From Rapana venosa (taxonomy: Eukaryota > Mollusca > Gastropoda > Neogastropoda > Muricidae), in contig CM054138.1 in NCBI GenBank assembly GCA_028751875.1, forward strand, positions 36,410,773 through 36,474,772: DNA of 64,000 bases, in the 5' to 3' direction. Positions 32,646 through 44,600 of the stretch are shown piece after piece. The position numbers and the translations under genes were made by a program. The notes beneath the pieces were generated by a model, which was given only the letters and a program-made list of their open reading frames with translations, did no database searches and was not told where the DNA came from. The first letter of the stretch is position 1. The number at the start of each line of letters is the position of its first letter.

Positions 32646-34330
32646 TTCTTTTCCCACTGTTCCGCCTAATGTGGTATGTCATCGGTTCAATCTAACATCC
32701 AGCCTCTGAACTATGGCACTTTGTAGTCACAATGTTTTTTTCTTGTTCTTCATAAAACTCTTTAGATTCATATCGCTGTGGTCTTATGTGGGTTGTCCAC
32801 TTGGATATGTGTTCTTTGCTTACAACGACATGAGGGAAATTAGTTGCTGGAAATGGAGTACAGCTAGTTCGCACCAAGGCAACAACTTATTTACAAGAAG
32901 CACTTCATGTTGGTGTTCTTCTTCTATGCGTACCCAGACTTGTGGCCACCTCCTGTTGTATGATTCACTGAAATCTTGTTGCCCTACTTAGAAAGTCTGA
33001 GAATTCCCTGTATCTCGATCATTTGTGCTCATGCTCTTTCATTTCCACAGTGTGCAGAGCGTGAACTTTCCCAAAATGTCCCATGGTGATGTGGTCTGTT
33101 GCAGTTTGGAAGGTAAACATTGGCACCAGTTATCGACTTTCACTGATCCACCCTGGGCCTGCAGGGATGCGAAGTTGTTAATCTGGGTCACGACCATTCG
33201 CAACATTTTCTTGTGTTTGTTGCGTCACATATGCCTTCTGTGGCTAAGGGGATCCTTGGCGTTTCCATCTCCTCTCGTCTCTATTGTTGCTAAAAACACA
33301 CACCACTTTCTCCCACGCCTTTAGCACCGAACATAAGCGGTTAGCCGTGGTGGCTGAATAAGTTCAAGCAGTGGTGACGAGCTGATGTCGGCGAGACATG
33401 CTTCTCCGTCTGCCAAGCGAGGGCACTGTGCTAGATGTCGAAGTACGCCCCTACCTGACATCCCCATAACTAGACATTACAGTCATAAAATCAACTAATA
33501 GCTTTATGTAGTTTATCAGTACTTTTTTGGATATCTTGCAAGCTATAACCTCAGCCTAAGTCTCACCTGTAATTTTTTTTTTTAAGTTGAAATCAGCAGT
33601 CAGTGTAATGCAGAATAGCAACATCATAATTTAGTATTTTTGTGAAGTTATAATATTTTTTGTGAAGTTGTTTGTTAATGCACTCTGTTTGTTGGGGGGG
33701 GGGGGGCGGAGGGGGGGGGGGGGGGACTATGTGAGGGGGAAAACTGGTATAACTGATCCATCTTTAATCCTCAGTTGTTTGTTTACCTTGCGTTTTGTCC
33801 TGTATTTAAACCCCACACTCACCACCCACCCCATTTGTTAGTTTCAACATCATGCCTTGTTTCAGACTGTCAACAGTTAATAAAGGCAACCCGACTTTTT
33901 GTTCAGTGTTTCGGTTTTAGTTTTGTTTTGTATTTTGTTATTGTTTGTTGTGTTTGTTGATCGTTTTTTTGTTTGTTGTTGTATGGTATTTGTTTTTGGT
34001 GTGTTTTTTAAGTGGGGGGGGGCGAGGGGTAACACGTATGTTATTGTGAGGTCGGCGTTTTGTTGTTGTTTTGATTGAATGCTCAAATGGACAAAACTGT
34101 CTGCTAAGATCCATTTCTATAAGCTGATTGATGTCTTGTCTTTTGTCTGTTTTGTGTGGTGTTTTTTTTCATCAGGCGACATTTAAAGCTTTAATGCCAG
34201 GTGTTTCTTGAGGATCTTTTCCCTCATTAAAAGTGTCGTATATTAGTTCTTATCTCTTTTTGGTTCTCTCTTTATCAGTGTGTATCTGTCTCTCTGCCGG
34301 ATCTCTCATTGGTATGTGTAAATGAAAACA
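32646..34330. other. Non-coding, partly a repeat of 30.3-30.9 kb
   Basis: 32700-33680 has no recognised gene. 33690-34260 repeats 30300-30860: a G run, then CAGTTAATAAAGGCAACC against AAATTTAATAAAGGCAACC, then TTTG-rich sequence. Quality remains poor. Confidence 0.45.
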
Positions 34331-35264
34331 GAATGCCTTGTGAGATTCCACATCTTCATCAATCAGGCCACGATCACGACACAATAGTCCTCCAATTACT
34401 GCACGGTTACATGCTTTTGCAAATTTGACTTTGTTTCCATCAGTTGTTTACGTTTGCTTTGGCTTGCCTGATGCACTCATCGTGCCTTGTGTTTCCTCCC
34501 TGTCAGTGAGATGGAGTGTGCCAGCAGTGTATATGTGTTGCTGCTCGTCACACCTTCCATGCCCAGGGTCATCCAGAATATGTACACTGAACACTCATCC
34601 CACCTGGGACCATTATCAACCAAGTATACACGAATGATATTGTGTAGGTGATTTGATGTTAATGATAGCAAGCTCTTTTTTTTACCGTGCTCAGCTTCGG
34701 GATCACAGAAGGATGAGATTTTGCATCTTAATCCACATATGGTAATCACATTCCGATTTGGGGGATGTTGTCTAAACACGACACCAATGTGCATGCATGG
34801 GCCTTAAGGTTCAGTGCAAGCGCAACGCATAGCCACTCCTGAACAAGTCATCCCTTACCTGCTCGTGGTGAGGCCTGCTTTTGCAGACAAGGGCAATGGC
34901 AAAGGGCAAATGTTCAGCGCCCTTTAAAAATAACTGTTCACTCCACTGCCTTGTGGATTAGAGTTTTTACTCAAAGGCTACGTCTCATTGCGGATATCAA
35001 TGAGTTGGCGTCAGGAAGGGCATCTGGCCATGAAAATCCTCCAGACAACAACAAAAAATGATGAGTCAAATTCAAAAAATGGCCCCCAGTACCCAGCAGC
35101 TCTTAAATGGGCAGGGGATGCGAAGAATCTCCAGCTTCTACAAACCAAAAATAAAAATTGGATCAGCAAATGTTGGGTTACTTCACGGCCCATTCTCATG
35201 AAAATTTTTTTTAAAAGCCATGTATCAAAATGTGAAATGCAGGATTCAATGTGATGCAAGGTTA
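34331..35264. other. Non-coding region with dispersed repeat pieces
   Basis: A block GGTCATCCAGAATATGTACA near 34567 resembles 22899-22920. At about 35009, GGCGTCAGGAAGGGCATCTG resembles the 3' part of widely dispersed invertebrate repeats, which I cannot name. No exon is recognised. Confidence 0.35.
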
Positions 35265-36127
35265 AGGACTTAATTAATTGTGCAACTTGTGTTAAACAGG
35301 ATGACGTATGCAGTCCTTTATTGTTTTCTATTTTTATGAATGAACTTGCTAGGAAATTATGAGAAATGGAAGACATGTTGCAACTTTTTGTCATGACCCT
35401 ACAGAATTGTTTATTATCCTGCTTGCAGATGATTTATTCCGCTATCTGAAACAGTGATATGTTTACAAAAGTAGTTGAACAATTTGTCCAGTGCTACAGC
35501 TTCACTTGGTCTCAAAGTAAATTTGAATGAAACTAATATCAACATCTGTAGAAAGGGAGGTTTCCTTGCTGTTCATGAAAAAACAAACCGGCTGTATAAT
35601 GGCAATATTATAAATTTAGGAATCTGTTTTTCCATTACATTAGCTTCACTAAGGTCTTACATGCAGGGTAAAGAACAGTTTATTGGGTGTATTGAAAAAA
35701 CTACGGTTTTTAAATAATTTGTTTGATTTTGTTTATCAAGAAATTTGATGCACAATTACAACCCATAGTCTTGTTCTGAAATTTGGGGCTTGGATGCAGC
35801 AGCAACATAAAGTCAGTCAGTGCCTCTATGTACTTTGAAGCAATTTCTACAAGTAGAGAAACGAGCATCAAATGATCTCGTCTACAGCAAAACAGATACC
35901 ATCTTTTGATTAACTGTGCTGTACGGTGTGTTAGGAATTGGTTAAAAACTTTGAGTATGGAAGAGCACAGACTAAAATTTTTTGATTTAGATGCTAAGAA
36001 AAATATAAACTGGGCCACACAACATGCATTGCATTTGTTTATTCAAATAATTATAGCTTTGGATATGGCTGGTTAAATCAAGGTGTTAGAAATCTGAAAT
36101 AGTTTATTGTTGTTTTTAGACAAAGGC
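35265..36127 (+). pseudogene. Jockey-like LINE J2: RT fragment
   Basis: Frames contain CVKQDDVCSPLLFSIFMNEL near 35285, LLADD near 35419 (catalytic box), then LNNLSSATASLGLKVNLNET and a RKGGFLAVHEKT stretch. The later part encodes NCAVRCVRNWLKT-like and INWATQHAL-like segments, then FRQRLTDDHWQRWN across the SINE-C insertion. This is the RT and C-terminal domain of a Jockey/CR1-like LINE, with internal deletions and frameshifts. Confidence 0.7.
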
Positions 36128-36140
36128 TAACTGATGATCA

Positions 36141-36423
36141 GGAGGCACCGTGGTCGAGTGGTTTAGGCGGTCAACTCGTGATCCAGAGGTCGCGGGTTCG
36201 ATCCCCGCTCGGCTCGGTGTTGTGTCCTTGGGAAAGACACTTTACTCCTATTTTCCTCACTCCACCCAGGTGTACAAGTGGGTACCAGCTCTGCTGGGGA
36301 AGTATCTGGCGACAGACTAGCGTCCTGTCACAGGGGTGGTGAAAAACCATCAGTTCGCTTAACGCTACAGAAACCGGGATAAGCTCCGGCTCTATGGGCC
36401 TTCTGGCTCGAAAGAACATACTT
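36141..36423 (+). mobile_element. SINE-C (tRNA-derived), with perfect target-site duplication
   Basis: It is flanked by TAACTGATGATCA at 36128-36140 and 36424-36436 (13 bp, exact), inside LINE J2. The head has an A box, TGGTCGAGTGGTTTAGGCGG, and a B box, GGTTCGATCCCC (36194-36205). The core includes CCTGTCACAGGGGTGGTGAA and CGCTTAACGCTACAGAAACC. Removing it rejoins the J2 frame. Resemblance to metazoan core-domain tRNA SINEs is likely but not checked. Confidence 0.9.
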
Positions 36424-36504
36424 TAACTGATGATCATTGGCAACGATGGAACGGTCGTGTACAATCTAGATAAAGAACATAGCGACATTTATAACTTTAA
36501 AAGG

Positions 36505-36790
36505 TAAAGGTGTCCCATAACCTATGTGGTTTTAGGGAAGCGAGGCATCAGAGACTCAAATTCTCCAGGGGCAAGCATATTGAGGGCGGCGCCCATCTCC
36601 TCTCCCTTGTTGCTTTACCTTCCCTGACCCTAAAGAGGCAGGTACCCATTTTCAGCTGGGTGAACTGAGGGACAGCACTGAAGACAAGGCCACAAACGGT
36701 CACCCACCCAACTGATAACCGTGCTCGACGCTGCTTAACATTGGCTGGGGGAAAGGGAGTGCTCTGACCACTAAACTATACAGTCCCTAA
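36505..36790 (-). mobile_element. SINE-D (tRNA-like head), antisense
   Basis: In minus sense it starts GGGACTGTATAGTTTAGTGG then TCAGAGCACTCCC, an A-box-like start. Its body carries blocks such as CAAGGGAGAGGAGATGGGCG. A related copy is at 60565-60845. It is inserted in LINE J2, whose frame resumes after the next SINE. Confidence 0.65.
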
Positions 36791-36825
36791 ACCTATACAA
36801 ATGAGTCAAGCCTTTTTTTTAGCTT

Positions 36826-37505
36826 ATCTTCATGGGGATGCGAGGGGCCTGGGAGTTGTTGTTTTTTGCCGTCAGCGCCTGGGCTTTATCACAGTTCTTG
36901 ATTAAACCATTGACGCTGGGGGCAACAGCAAAGTGAGAGGCTGTATAACCAGTGGCTTTCCCATTCATGGAATTCCACTTTACAGCTTAGTCTTTAGTGA
37001 TCGACTATGACTCTCTGACTAGGAGGCTTGACTCTCACAGTCCTTATGTGCTGCAGCCCTGGGGGCTGGTTGGCCTTTGGAGGACATCTCCAACGCTGAC
37101 TGTCCTTATGCCCACTTGGCCGAGAGAGTGGGGATGTACAGTGGGCAAGGCATCTCCACTATAATCAAATTTCTGCCCAGTTTCCAAAACAGCAGCTGCC
37201 TCCTCTGCTGTTTTGGCGGTCATTGTCGGACACCACGGACAAACATACATGAATAGCATCCCCCACCTTGTGGAAATTCTCTGCTAGGAATTCCCTCTTT
37301 TCTATCCCTCTTTCTGTTTCTACCTTCTTCCTTTTCTTCCTGTCACTCTCCTTCATGTCTATTTTCTGCCTTCTTTGTCCATTCTCCTGCCGAAGTCGGA
37401 TGCCCTGGGCCTGACATGTCGCGCTTAAGGGCAGTGCAACGCATCTTCCTTCTTGTGACAGACAAGAATAGCTGCTGCCTAAGTATTCGAGAGGAAAGAG
37501 AAGAA
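36826..37505 (+). mobile_element. SINE-A long form with ~400-bp internal extra segment
   Basis: The start CATGGGGATGCGAGGGGCCT (36831) is the normal SINE-A head. The expected GTCAGTATAAATAG segment is replaced by about 400 bp (36852-37250). The normal sequence then resumes at AATAGCATCCCCCACC (37252) and runs to GAGAGGAAAGAGAAGAAA. The extra part contains no recognisable ORF. It lies in LINE J2, whose C-terminal frame resumes at about 37506. Confidence 0.75.
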
Positions 37506-37860
37506 ATGAAAGTTTGAAATAGATATGCATTTTCAAAGAATAATGGCTACATTCAGACTGGATGTATGGATACATTATGATCATGAGCCTTGATGCAGAA
37601 TGCATAGTGAATCCGATACAACATACCCTTTATGTAATGAAGCAACAGAAGATGAAGTAGGCGTACATTTTGTTTTATGTTGTCCTGCCATTAATTATTA
37701 GGCAAAAACATATCCCAGAAAAATATACTAGCAAGCCTAATGCATTTATACTCAGTTTGCTCATAGGATGAAGTAATGTAATAATTATCATTGGCAACTT
37801 AGCTCTATATTTATGCAAAGGTTTGGGTTTTTTAGAAAAATAGATATTTTGATGTTATTA
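37506..37860 (+). pseudogene. Jockey-like LINE J2: C-terminal CCHC-like end
   Basis: The sequence near 37625-37690 reads PLCNEATEDEV then HFVLCCPA, the cysteine-histidine box that ends many Jockey/CR1-like ORF2 proteins. It fits as the continuation of 35265-36500 after SINE-C, SINE-D and SINE-A insertions. Confidence 0.7.
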
Positions 37861-38776
37861 GGGGTTTTCCCACTGTTTTGGTTTAGCTGTTTTGGTCACT
37901 ATGAATTGAAATTATTGTGATTTTTGTCTCTCGTTCAGAGACATACAGCTGTTGTGTGATTTAGTATTTATTGTAAAATACCAAGTTTTTGCAATGTATT
38001 TGGTTACACATCTTGTTGATTATATGTATTTGTAAAAGATGTTGATGTATCATGTGTTGTTTGTACGAATCTTGGTATAAAAAAACTTTTTTTTCTGGAT
38101 TGTGACATTATTTATGCTTGATATGATTAATGATGTGTATGATGTTATCGAGGACTTGATATATCTACATTAAATTGACCACGCTTCAGTTTTGTGGACC
38201 GACATTTTGAAATATGTATTTCAGTTTTTAAAAAAAGAAAGGAAATTCAATTTCTGTGTGGCTTTTTGTTTTTCATTTTTGTTTATTCATCAAAATTATG
38301 TGTATGAGTTCATGTGTATGTATAACAGTGTCAACAACAATGAAAATAAAAGTCATTTCAAAGAATAAATCTTTTGAAATATTATTTTCTGAGGAGAGTA
38401 GGACTTTTAGTATTTTTTTGTTTTCAAACGAAACATGTTAAACAAAACCATGCAAAAAAACACAACAACAACAACAAAAACAACCCCATGCATACATTCA
38501 CTTCATCTGTATGTAGCTTTTATTTCTCAAATCTTAGAAAAATGAGAAATCATCATCAAGGCAGCAGCTAAAGTAATTGCTTGGAATGCGAAGCCCGAAA
38601 GAGAATAACATAGACCATGAATGTCCATATGGCAAACTTTTGTCAGAATTTTTGTTTTTAGATATCATCCCCGAAATTGCAACTACCTTAATGATGGACA
38701 CACAAAAATGGTCACATACGCAAAAACCTCACGGTTGGGGACCCCACAGCTCTTGCCCCCCCCCCCCCAAAAAAGA
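37861..38776. other. LINE 3' UTR-like and non-coding sequence
   Basis: AT-rich DNA, with AATAAA-type signals near 38344-38370, probably includes the end of J2. A block near 38725-38755 (CAAAAACCTCACGGTTGGGG) resembles 28302 and 61968. A C run follows at about 38757. Confidence 0.4.
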
Positions 38777-39115
38777 AAAGGCATTTGTCAGGTAGTAGTA
38801 TCAGATAGCATCTTAATTGAAAGGACATCAATTTGTCAGGTAGTAGTATCAGCTAGCATCTTAATTGAAAGGACATCAATTTGTCAGGTAGTAGTATCAG
38901 CTAGCATCTTAATTGAAAGGACATCAATTTGTCAGGTAGTAGTATCAGCTAGCATCTTAATTGAAAGGACATCAATTTGTCAGGTAGTAGTATCAGCTAG
39001 CATCTTAATTGAAAGGACATCAATTTGTCAGGTAGTAGTATCAGCTAGCATCTTAATTGAAAGGACATCAATTTGTCAGGTAGTAGTATCAGCTAGCATC
39101 TTAATTGAAAGGACA
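38777..39115. repeat. 48-bp minisatellite, open in one frame
   Basis: About seven near-identical copies of a 48-bp unit (TTTGTCAGGTAGTAGTATCA plus CTAGCATCTTAATTGAAAGG). Because 48 is a multiple of three, a 16-residue period (ICQVVVSASILIERTS) stays open. No start context, splice site or homology supports expression. A partial unit recurs at about 39174. Confidence 0.95.
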
Positions 39116-39869
39116 ATTGTCAGGTCCAAATATTAGACAGTGTGTCATCTAGGTTGAGATAGTGCCTATCATTGTCAGGTAGTAGTGGTCACGGCTCACT
39201 GTCCTCACCATCTCCTCAATCTTCACGTGCTGGCTCCAAGCGCACATCCCGGATCTCGCCTCAGCAGCGGAGGGGTGATGTGACACAATCCTTGTCAGGC
39301 GTATAATATCCATGAGCAGGTTTACCAGCAAGGAGATGAAATTCACTGGAACTCACGGCTACATGTTCGAGGCCAGCAAGCATCTTGATGGAGGACGTGG
39401 CTATGTCTGTCATGGAGTAGGGATCGAGCTCCGCATCAATGTCGAAGGACACTCAATTAATGTCAACCATAGAAAATCATTAATCAGCTCGTCGTGCCTG
39501 ATACAAGACGGCGCTTTCTTTGCTGACCTCAGGACGTAGGTGAACAAGTATGTGACTGGTGGGTCAACATCATCACGTGCCAGAAACATCACTCTGCACA
39601 CAATGTAAGACGCTGAACACTCAGAAAATGTGAAGAACTTACACACAAATGAAAGATACATATGGAACATCCATTAACTCTGTGAGATATGCTGTGAAAA
39701 CTGGGAATCCTCTCCCTGAAGGCCACAAACTCTATTCCATAGTCAGAAAACAAACATGGAACATGGGAGATTCCTCTCCACAAAGACACTGTAATACCAC
39801 CATGGATGCGGCCAGTCTCTAGCCAACACATTCCATCAATCGAAGCTCCCTTTAACATTACCAGCATAC
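39116..39869. other. Unresolved repeat-like region
   Basis: Frames on the minus strand (39410-39670) include HDELINDFLWLTLIECPSTL, which looks protein-like but is not recognised. Surrounding frames are short. It may be a degraded mobile element. Confidence 0.35.
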
Positions 39870-40463
39870 AAGGGTGATACTCCAACAATGACGAGCGATG
39901 ACGAGACGTTGAAGACTTCTATGATAAACTGCAAAGGTCATATACCAACGCCAAAGAAAGACATCATGTAACTATCGTGACATGAAGGCAAAGAAGGCAA
40001 CAGAGGAGCATGGCTTGGAACGAGGATAGGGCAAATACTGCCACCCCATGCAGTTACCATACCTGAAGAGTTGTAACACATTGCACATAAACTGTTAACA
40101 CCTACATGGCACAGTCCCATGAGAGATCAACGGATGAAATAAACACATCGTTGGTCAACGTCATTTCCATCAGTGTCAATTGCCAGCCAGGAGTGGAGTA
40201 AAAGGACCATGAGTTTCGATGATAGGTAAATCACTTAAGGAGATTAAGGAGTCAAGGCAATGTAAGAATCAAATCAGTCATGAGAAACTCAAGGACCCAA
40301 ATAGCAAAAACTTCAAGCATGAAGGAAGGAAAATACATCCATGTTTTAGACAACCTGACACTCATGTAGATGCTGATCAAAACTTCAACACGCTGTGACT
40401 GAATGCCAACACAAACTTCGGCAAACAGAACGCAAAAAAAGGAAGCCATAGTCACAAAGACAA
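39870..40463 (+). pseudogene. Element L: endonuclease fragment (right copy)
   Basis: Weak matches to an APE endonuclease are a DERRDVEDFYDKLQ-like start near 39895 and a noisy RDMKAK (expected GDMNAK) near 39978. The FSHEKLKDPN-like linker follows near 40275. Single-base deletions are dense. From about 40104 it aligns with base 5 onward of the window. The part before that has no visible partner because the window starts. Confidence 0.5.
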
Positions 40464-40790
40464 CTGTATCCACCGATGGGATCGGGGGCTGTCAGTTAAA
40501 TAGCACACCCACTTCTGGTCCCCACCATTTCTTAAATTTCTCATGGCAATTTTGTGTTAGAATTACTTTCTATCCACTCTCTTGTTCTGTCTGTTCCTTT
40601 TGTTCATGATTACTCATCTCGTCTATTTCTGCCTTGGTCCATTCCTCTGCTTTTTTCCAGAAACTTAAAAGATAACATTCAATCCCAGCCGAAGTTGATG
40701 TCTGGCCTGATAGTACAGGCGTTAACAGCAGCACAAGCATTCCCCTCATAGACAGAACCAATAGTCCTGTCTGAGCGATCGACGAGAAGA
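40464..40790 (+). mobile_element. SINE-A in element L (right copy)
   Basis: This is the allelic copy of 405-764. Hairpin and middle are recognisable but eroded by single-base losses (GATGGGATCGGGGGCTGTCA). The right-hand TSD GGCATACT is at 40791-40798. Confidence 0.75.
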
Positions 40791-41694
40791 GGCATACTCA
40801 GCTGTGGCAAATTGACAGAGAACGAAGCAAGAAAATAAGCCTGAAGGTGCAAAACTATAAGAGAACCATCAACAAGTTTTGTTTTAAAAGGCTGAGAAAG
40901 CAAGAGGCATGATTGAAGATACAGCAAAGGTATCGAAAAAACTCAAAAATAACAGCAAGAACGTCTTCCTCAACGATCAAGATTGCGACCCTCAGAATCA
41001 TGGTGGATTAACAGTCCATATAATTGCAGTCACCTCTCTACGCCTGTTCATCGATTTTGAGAGGCTTTACAGGAGACAGGCAAGCATTGAACATCATTCT
41101 CCACTATGGTGTACATCAGGTTCTGTCCAACATCATAAGAACAACTTTACGAAGGATCTCCTGCAAGGTTCCAGGTGGAAAGCCTCCGACAGCTCGGGAT
41201 TTCTTCCGCTCAGACAGGCTCGTGTCCACTCCTCTTCCTGCTGTGCTGACTGGTGACAAGACGGCCTACGCAAGTTCGGGAAAAGGTAACCAAAGGAACC
41301 CTCATGCAACTGAAGATCTCGATTTTGCCGATGACCGGCCTGCTACCATCGCCTGCAGCAACATCCAAGCAAAGCACTCCTGATACCCAGCTAAGACGTG
41401 TTTGGCCTCAGGATCAGTCAAGAGAAGACAAGCTACTGCGTACCAACAACCAGCAGAGGCTCCTGTCACCTCTTGAAATCAGTAGAGTTTCCAGTGAATT
41501 TTGTTACCTGGCATAATCAGCCAGACAGGAGCACAGACGAAGACATCAAGCAAGAATAAGAAAGCACACCAATCATTGCCATCTTGAACCGTATGGATGA
41601 ACAAATGCGATCTCCACGAACCACCAAGCTCAGATCTTCACACTCAAGTGAAGTCTGTCTACTCACGGTCAGAAACTTGGCGTCCATCATACAG
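40791..41694 (+). pseudogene. Element L: RT fragment (right copy)
   Basis: It shows FIDFERL near 41050 and a DFADD relic near 41321-41335. Deletions break the frame more often than in the left copy. The left half of the I-element TSD is damaged here (ATCATACAGC, about 41686-41694). Confidence 0.7.
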
Positions 41695-44600
41695 CCCCCG
41701 TGAGGTCCCGTATGCTTGCAGAACTGAACATTGCAAGAATAGGCTCTGCCATCCAAAGAGTGCGTAAAAAACTAAGGTGGAACAAGGAGCTGAGTCAAGT
41801 GATGGGCTAACGGCGCTCCCGAACAAAACATACCATGCAACAACGCCAATAATGACACTTCGAGATCCGAAAATTAACAGGAATGTCTCGCCTGTGGATC
41901 CGCCAGCAGGTGCAGTGCCGGGCTCCGCGCCTCAACGAGTCTACCAATCACTGGAGGTCCCTTCATCGTCCCTGTGTGCTAGGGACGGTGGAACATGCGA
42001 CTGGCCGCAGCCAAGCAAGACCAGGAACCCCTAACCACAAATCTGCAGTGGAACGCTGAAGGTTCAAGCAACAAGACAACAAGCTCCAACCTTTCCTACA
42101 CGCTAACAACCTCCACAGTGTAGTTGTTATGCAAGACACACTCTTCAAGAGGGGAGCCAATCAAAGATCCGCGGCTATCAGGTTGTTTCGCGTGATCGAC
42201 AGTGTAGAAGAAAATGTGGAGTACTGACACTAGTGGGAAAACCTGAACGCTAGTGAAACAAAGGACGTACATGGAGGAAGCAGAGTACCAGACAGTGAGA
42301 TCACCACCAGGACAGTAGCTTCACTGCGTCAACTCACTAGGGGTGCTGATGATAAGAATCAGCCCTAGAACCATCCAGGTCCGCCCAGACAGGTATCCTC
42401 ATCACTTGGCGACTCAACAGCAGGTCCCAGAGTTGTGGGATACACCACACTTACACAGCGAGGAGAAGAAGTAGAGGCATTGCCAGGATGAAACACCGCC
42501 AATGCCTCGTCCAACGACCCCCGACCCTCCTGACCTTCTACTCGCGCGCTGGAGACCACCACCACCCCGGACTGGCTCATCGCTGAAACATCCACAAGGA
42601 TCAGATGGAACAGTCCAGAATCCTCGGGGAGTGACCTCCGCCCCGTCATCCTCACAATCAGTGGAGTAAGAAAACGAGGGCACAGACCTCAACCAAATGG
42701 AACTTAAGAAGGCCAAATGGACTCTCATCAGGACAAATGAACTGCAAAACATTCAAGTAGAGGGACGAATCATCACATACGTAGTGAAGGAATTCACAAG
42801 CTTCCTTCGATGCGCAGGAATGCATACCAAGGGACAAGAAAGACTACACCCCATACATGACGGACCAGCTCAACAGGCACATCGATGCAGTCATCCGAGC
42901 AAGAGAAAAGTCAATAACAACCCGAATCTAGGGGAAACCCCATCAGTACTCCAAGAGTAGCACGGCAAAATACTCTGGAGAACAAACTAGAAGCAGATAC
43001 GAGCTGGAGAGAGAAAAAATCAGCCTCACATGGAAAAATGACACAACACATCTCTGGGATCTGACACACTCCCGCCCCAGGCTCCTCGTTACATGATGTA
43101 CAGGGGCAGAAGATCACTACTAGAAGAATCGGCGCAGAACACTGATCGGAAAGAGGGCCATCCTTGCCATGAAGTGACTGCCAAAGAAGCAATAACAACA
43201 TCACCACAAACCTACCTGAAAGAGTTGAGAAAGGAAGAAAGAGACAGGAGATAGACTGTGAACAGGTGCTGAGGTCGATGGAACTCCAAGATCACCATCA
43301 GACTCCTAAATAGCCATCAAAAACTGAAGAAAATGATCACCAGGACCCTGACATCTCACCAACGGATGATACACACCAAGGCACACTGCCTCTCAGAATT
43401 TTGCATCTTCACTTGGCTGAACAGTGGTAGGTCCCCAATTTGGAAAGAGCCTCATGATCCCAGTACTGAAAAGGCAAGACAAGACCAATGGCCATCAGCT
43501 ATCGCCGCATCAGCCTCACAGTTGCCTGTGTAGACCATGGCCTCGTACACCTCGCCTGCAACTCTCTACCGTGAGATACTGAAAGCATCCTAGTCACTGA
43601 ACAGCCGGATTCCTGTCATACAAAAGCATTGAGATCAACAATCTCTTACTCAAGTCATAAGATGCTTTTCAGGCCAAGAGATGACCCTGGCATCTCATGA
43701 ATCTACAGAAGCCTTCGACAGTCTGAAAGATGGACTTCTCTGTGAAGCTCCTACGCATGGCATTTACCGGCAATATGTACCAGTGACAAAATCTACTACA
43801 ACTCGAGACAGAGTGATGGTGGCTGCGCTGTGGCCGAAAGTACCCTGCGGTCAAGGAGTACTGCAGGAGGAGTTCTCTCCCACCCTGTTCGTCTTCATTA
43901 TCGATATTGTGTCTGAGCTCCCAAGGGAGTCCACGTCAGCGCTTATGCAGACACCTGGGCTTCGGTGCAACGGAGGAAGTACGCTTCAACAGACAATACC
44001 GCATGCAGATGGCACCTGGTATAATCTCTCCCATGGGCTGACAAGTGTTGTGTGTCCATTAACGTGAATAGACACAGGCACCCTCTTTAGCTTGCTCATC
44101 GAACCAAAGTCAAGCCCGTGACGCCCCACCCTTTGGCAACACGACCCTCAAGATGAAGACCAACAGACTACCTTGGGTCACATATGACAGAAGTCACCTG
44201 GAAACAACACATCACCCAGCAGAAGGATAAAGTCAAGCGTAAGCTCACATCATGCGCATAATGTTGCAGGGCACACAGTGGGGAGGCATGAACATCCTGA
44301 AATCAGTCTACCAGGCACTGTACTGCCCATCTTGAGTACGATCAAACTCTTGATGACAGCATGCCAAAACATCGGACCCCGGACAAGGTACTGAATCCAT
44401 ACCTAGAGACATCACAGGCCGCGATGAAATCCACCCCCAAAGAAGATGGAGCAGTGACTGCATAGCTCTCTCATCACCATAAGGAAACATGAGTTGAATC
44501 TTGCAACCAGCTACCATGTGCCAGCTTGCCCGACTCAACAATCCCAACTTCCAATGTCCAGCTGAGAAGCTGTCCTCTGGGGATCTAAACCGCTCCATTT

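Noticed and set aside
36141..36215. A true tRNA gene
   Set aside because: A and B boxes are present, but the sequence is the head of a SINE with a core, body and TSD, and no complete cloverleaf is formed.
38621..39136. Repetitive protein with a 16-residue period
   Set aside because: The frame is a by-product of a 48-bp tandem repeat. There is no start context, splice site or conservation to support a gene.
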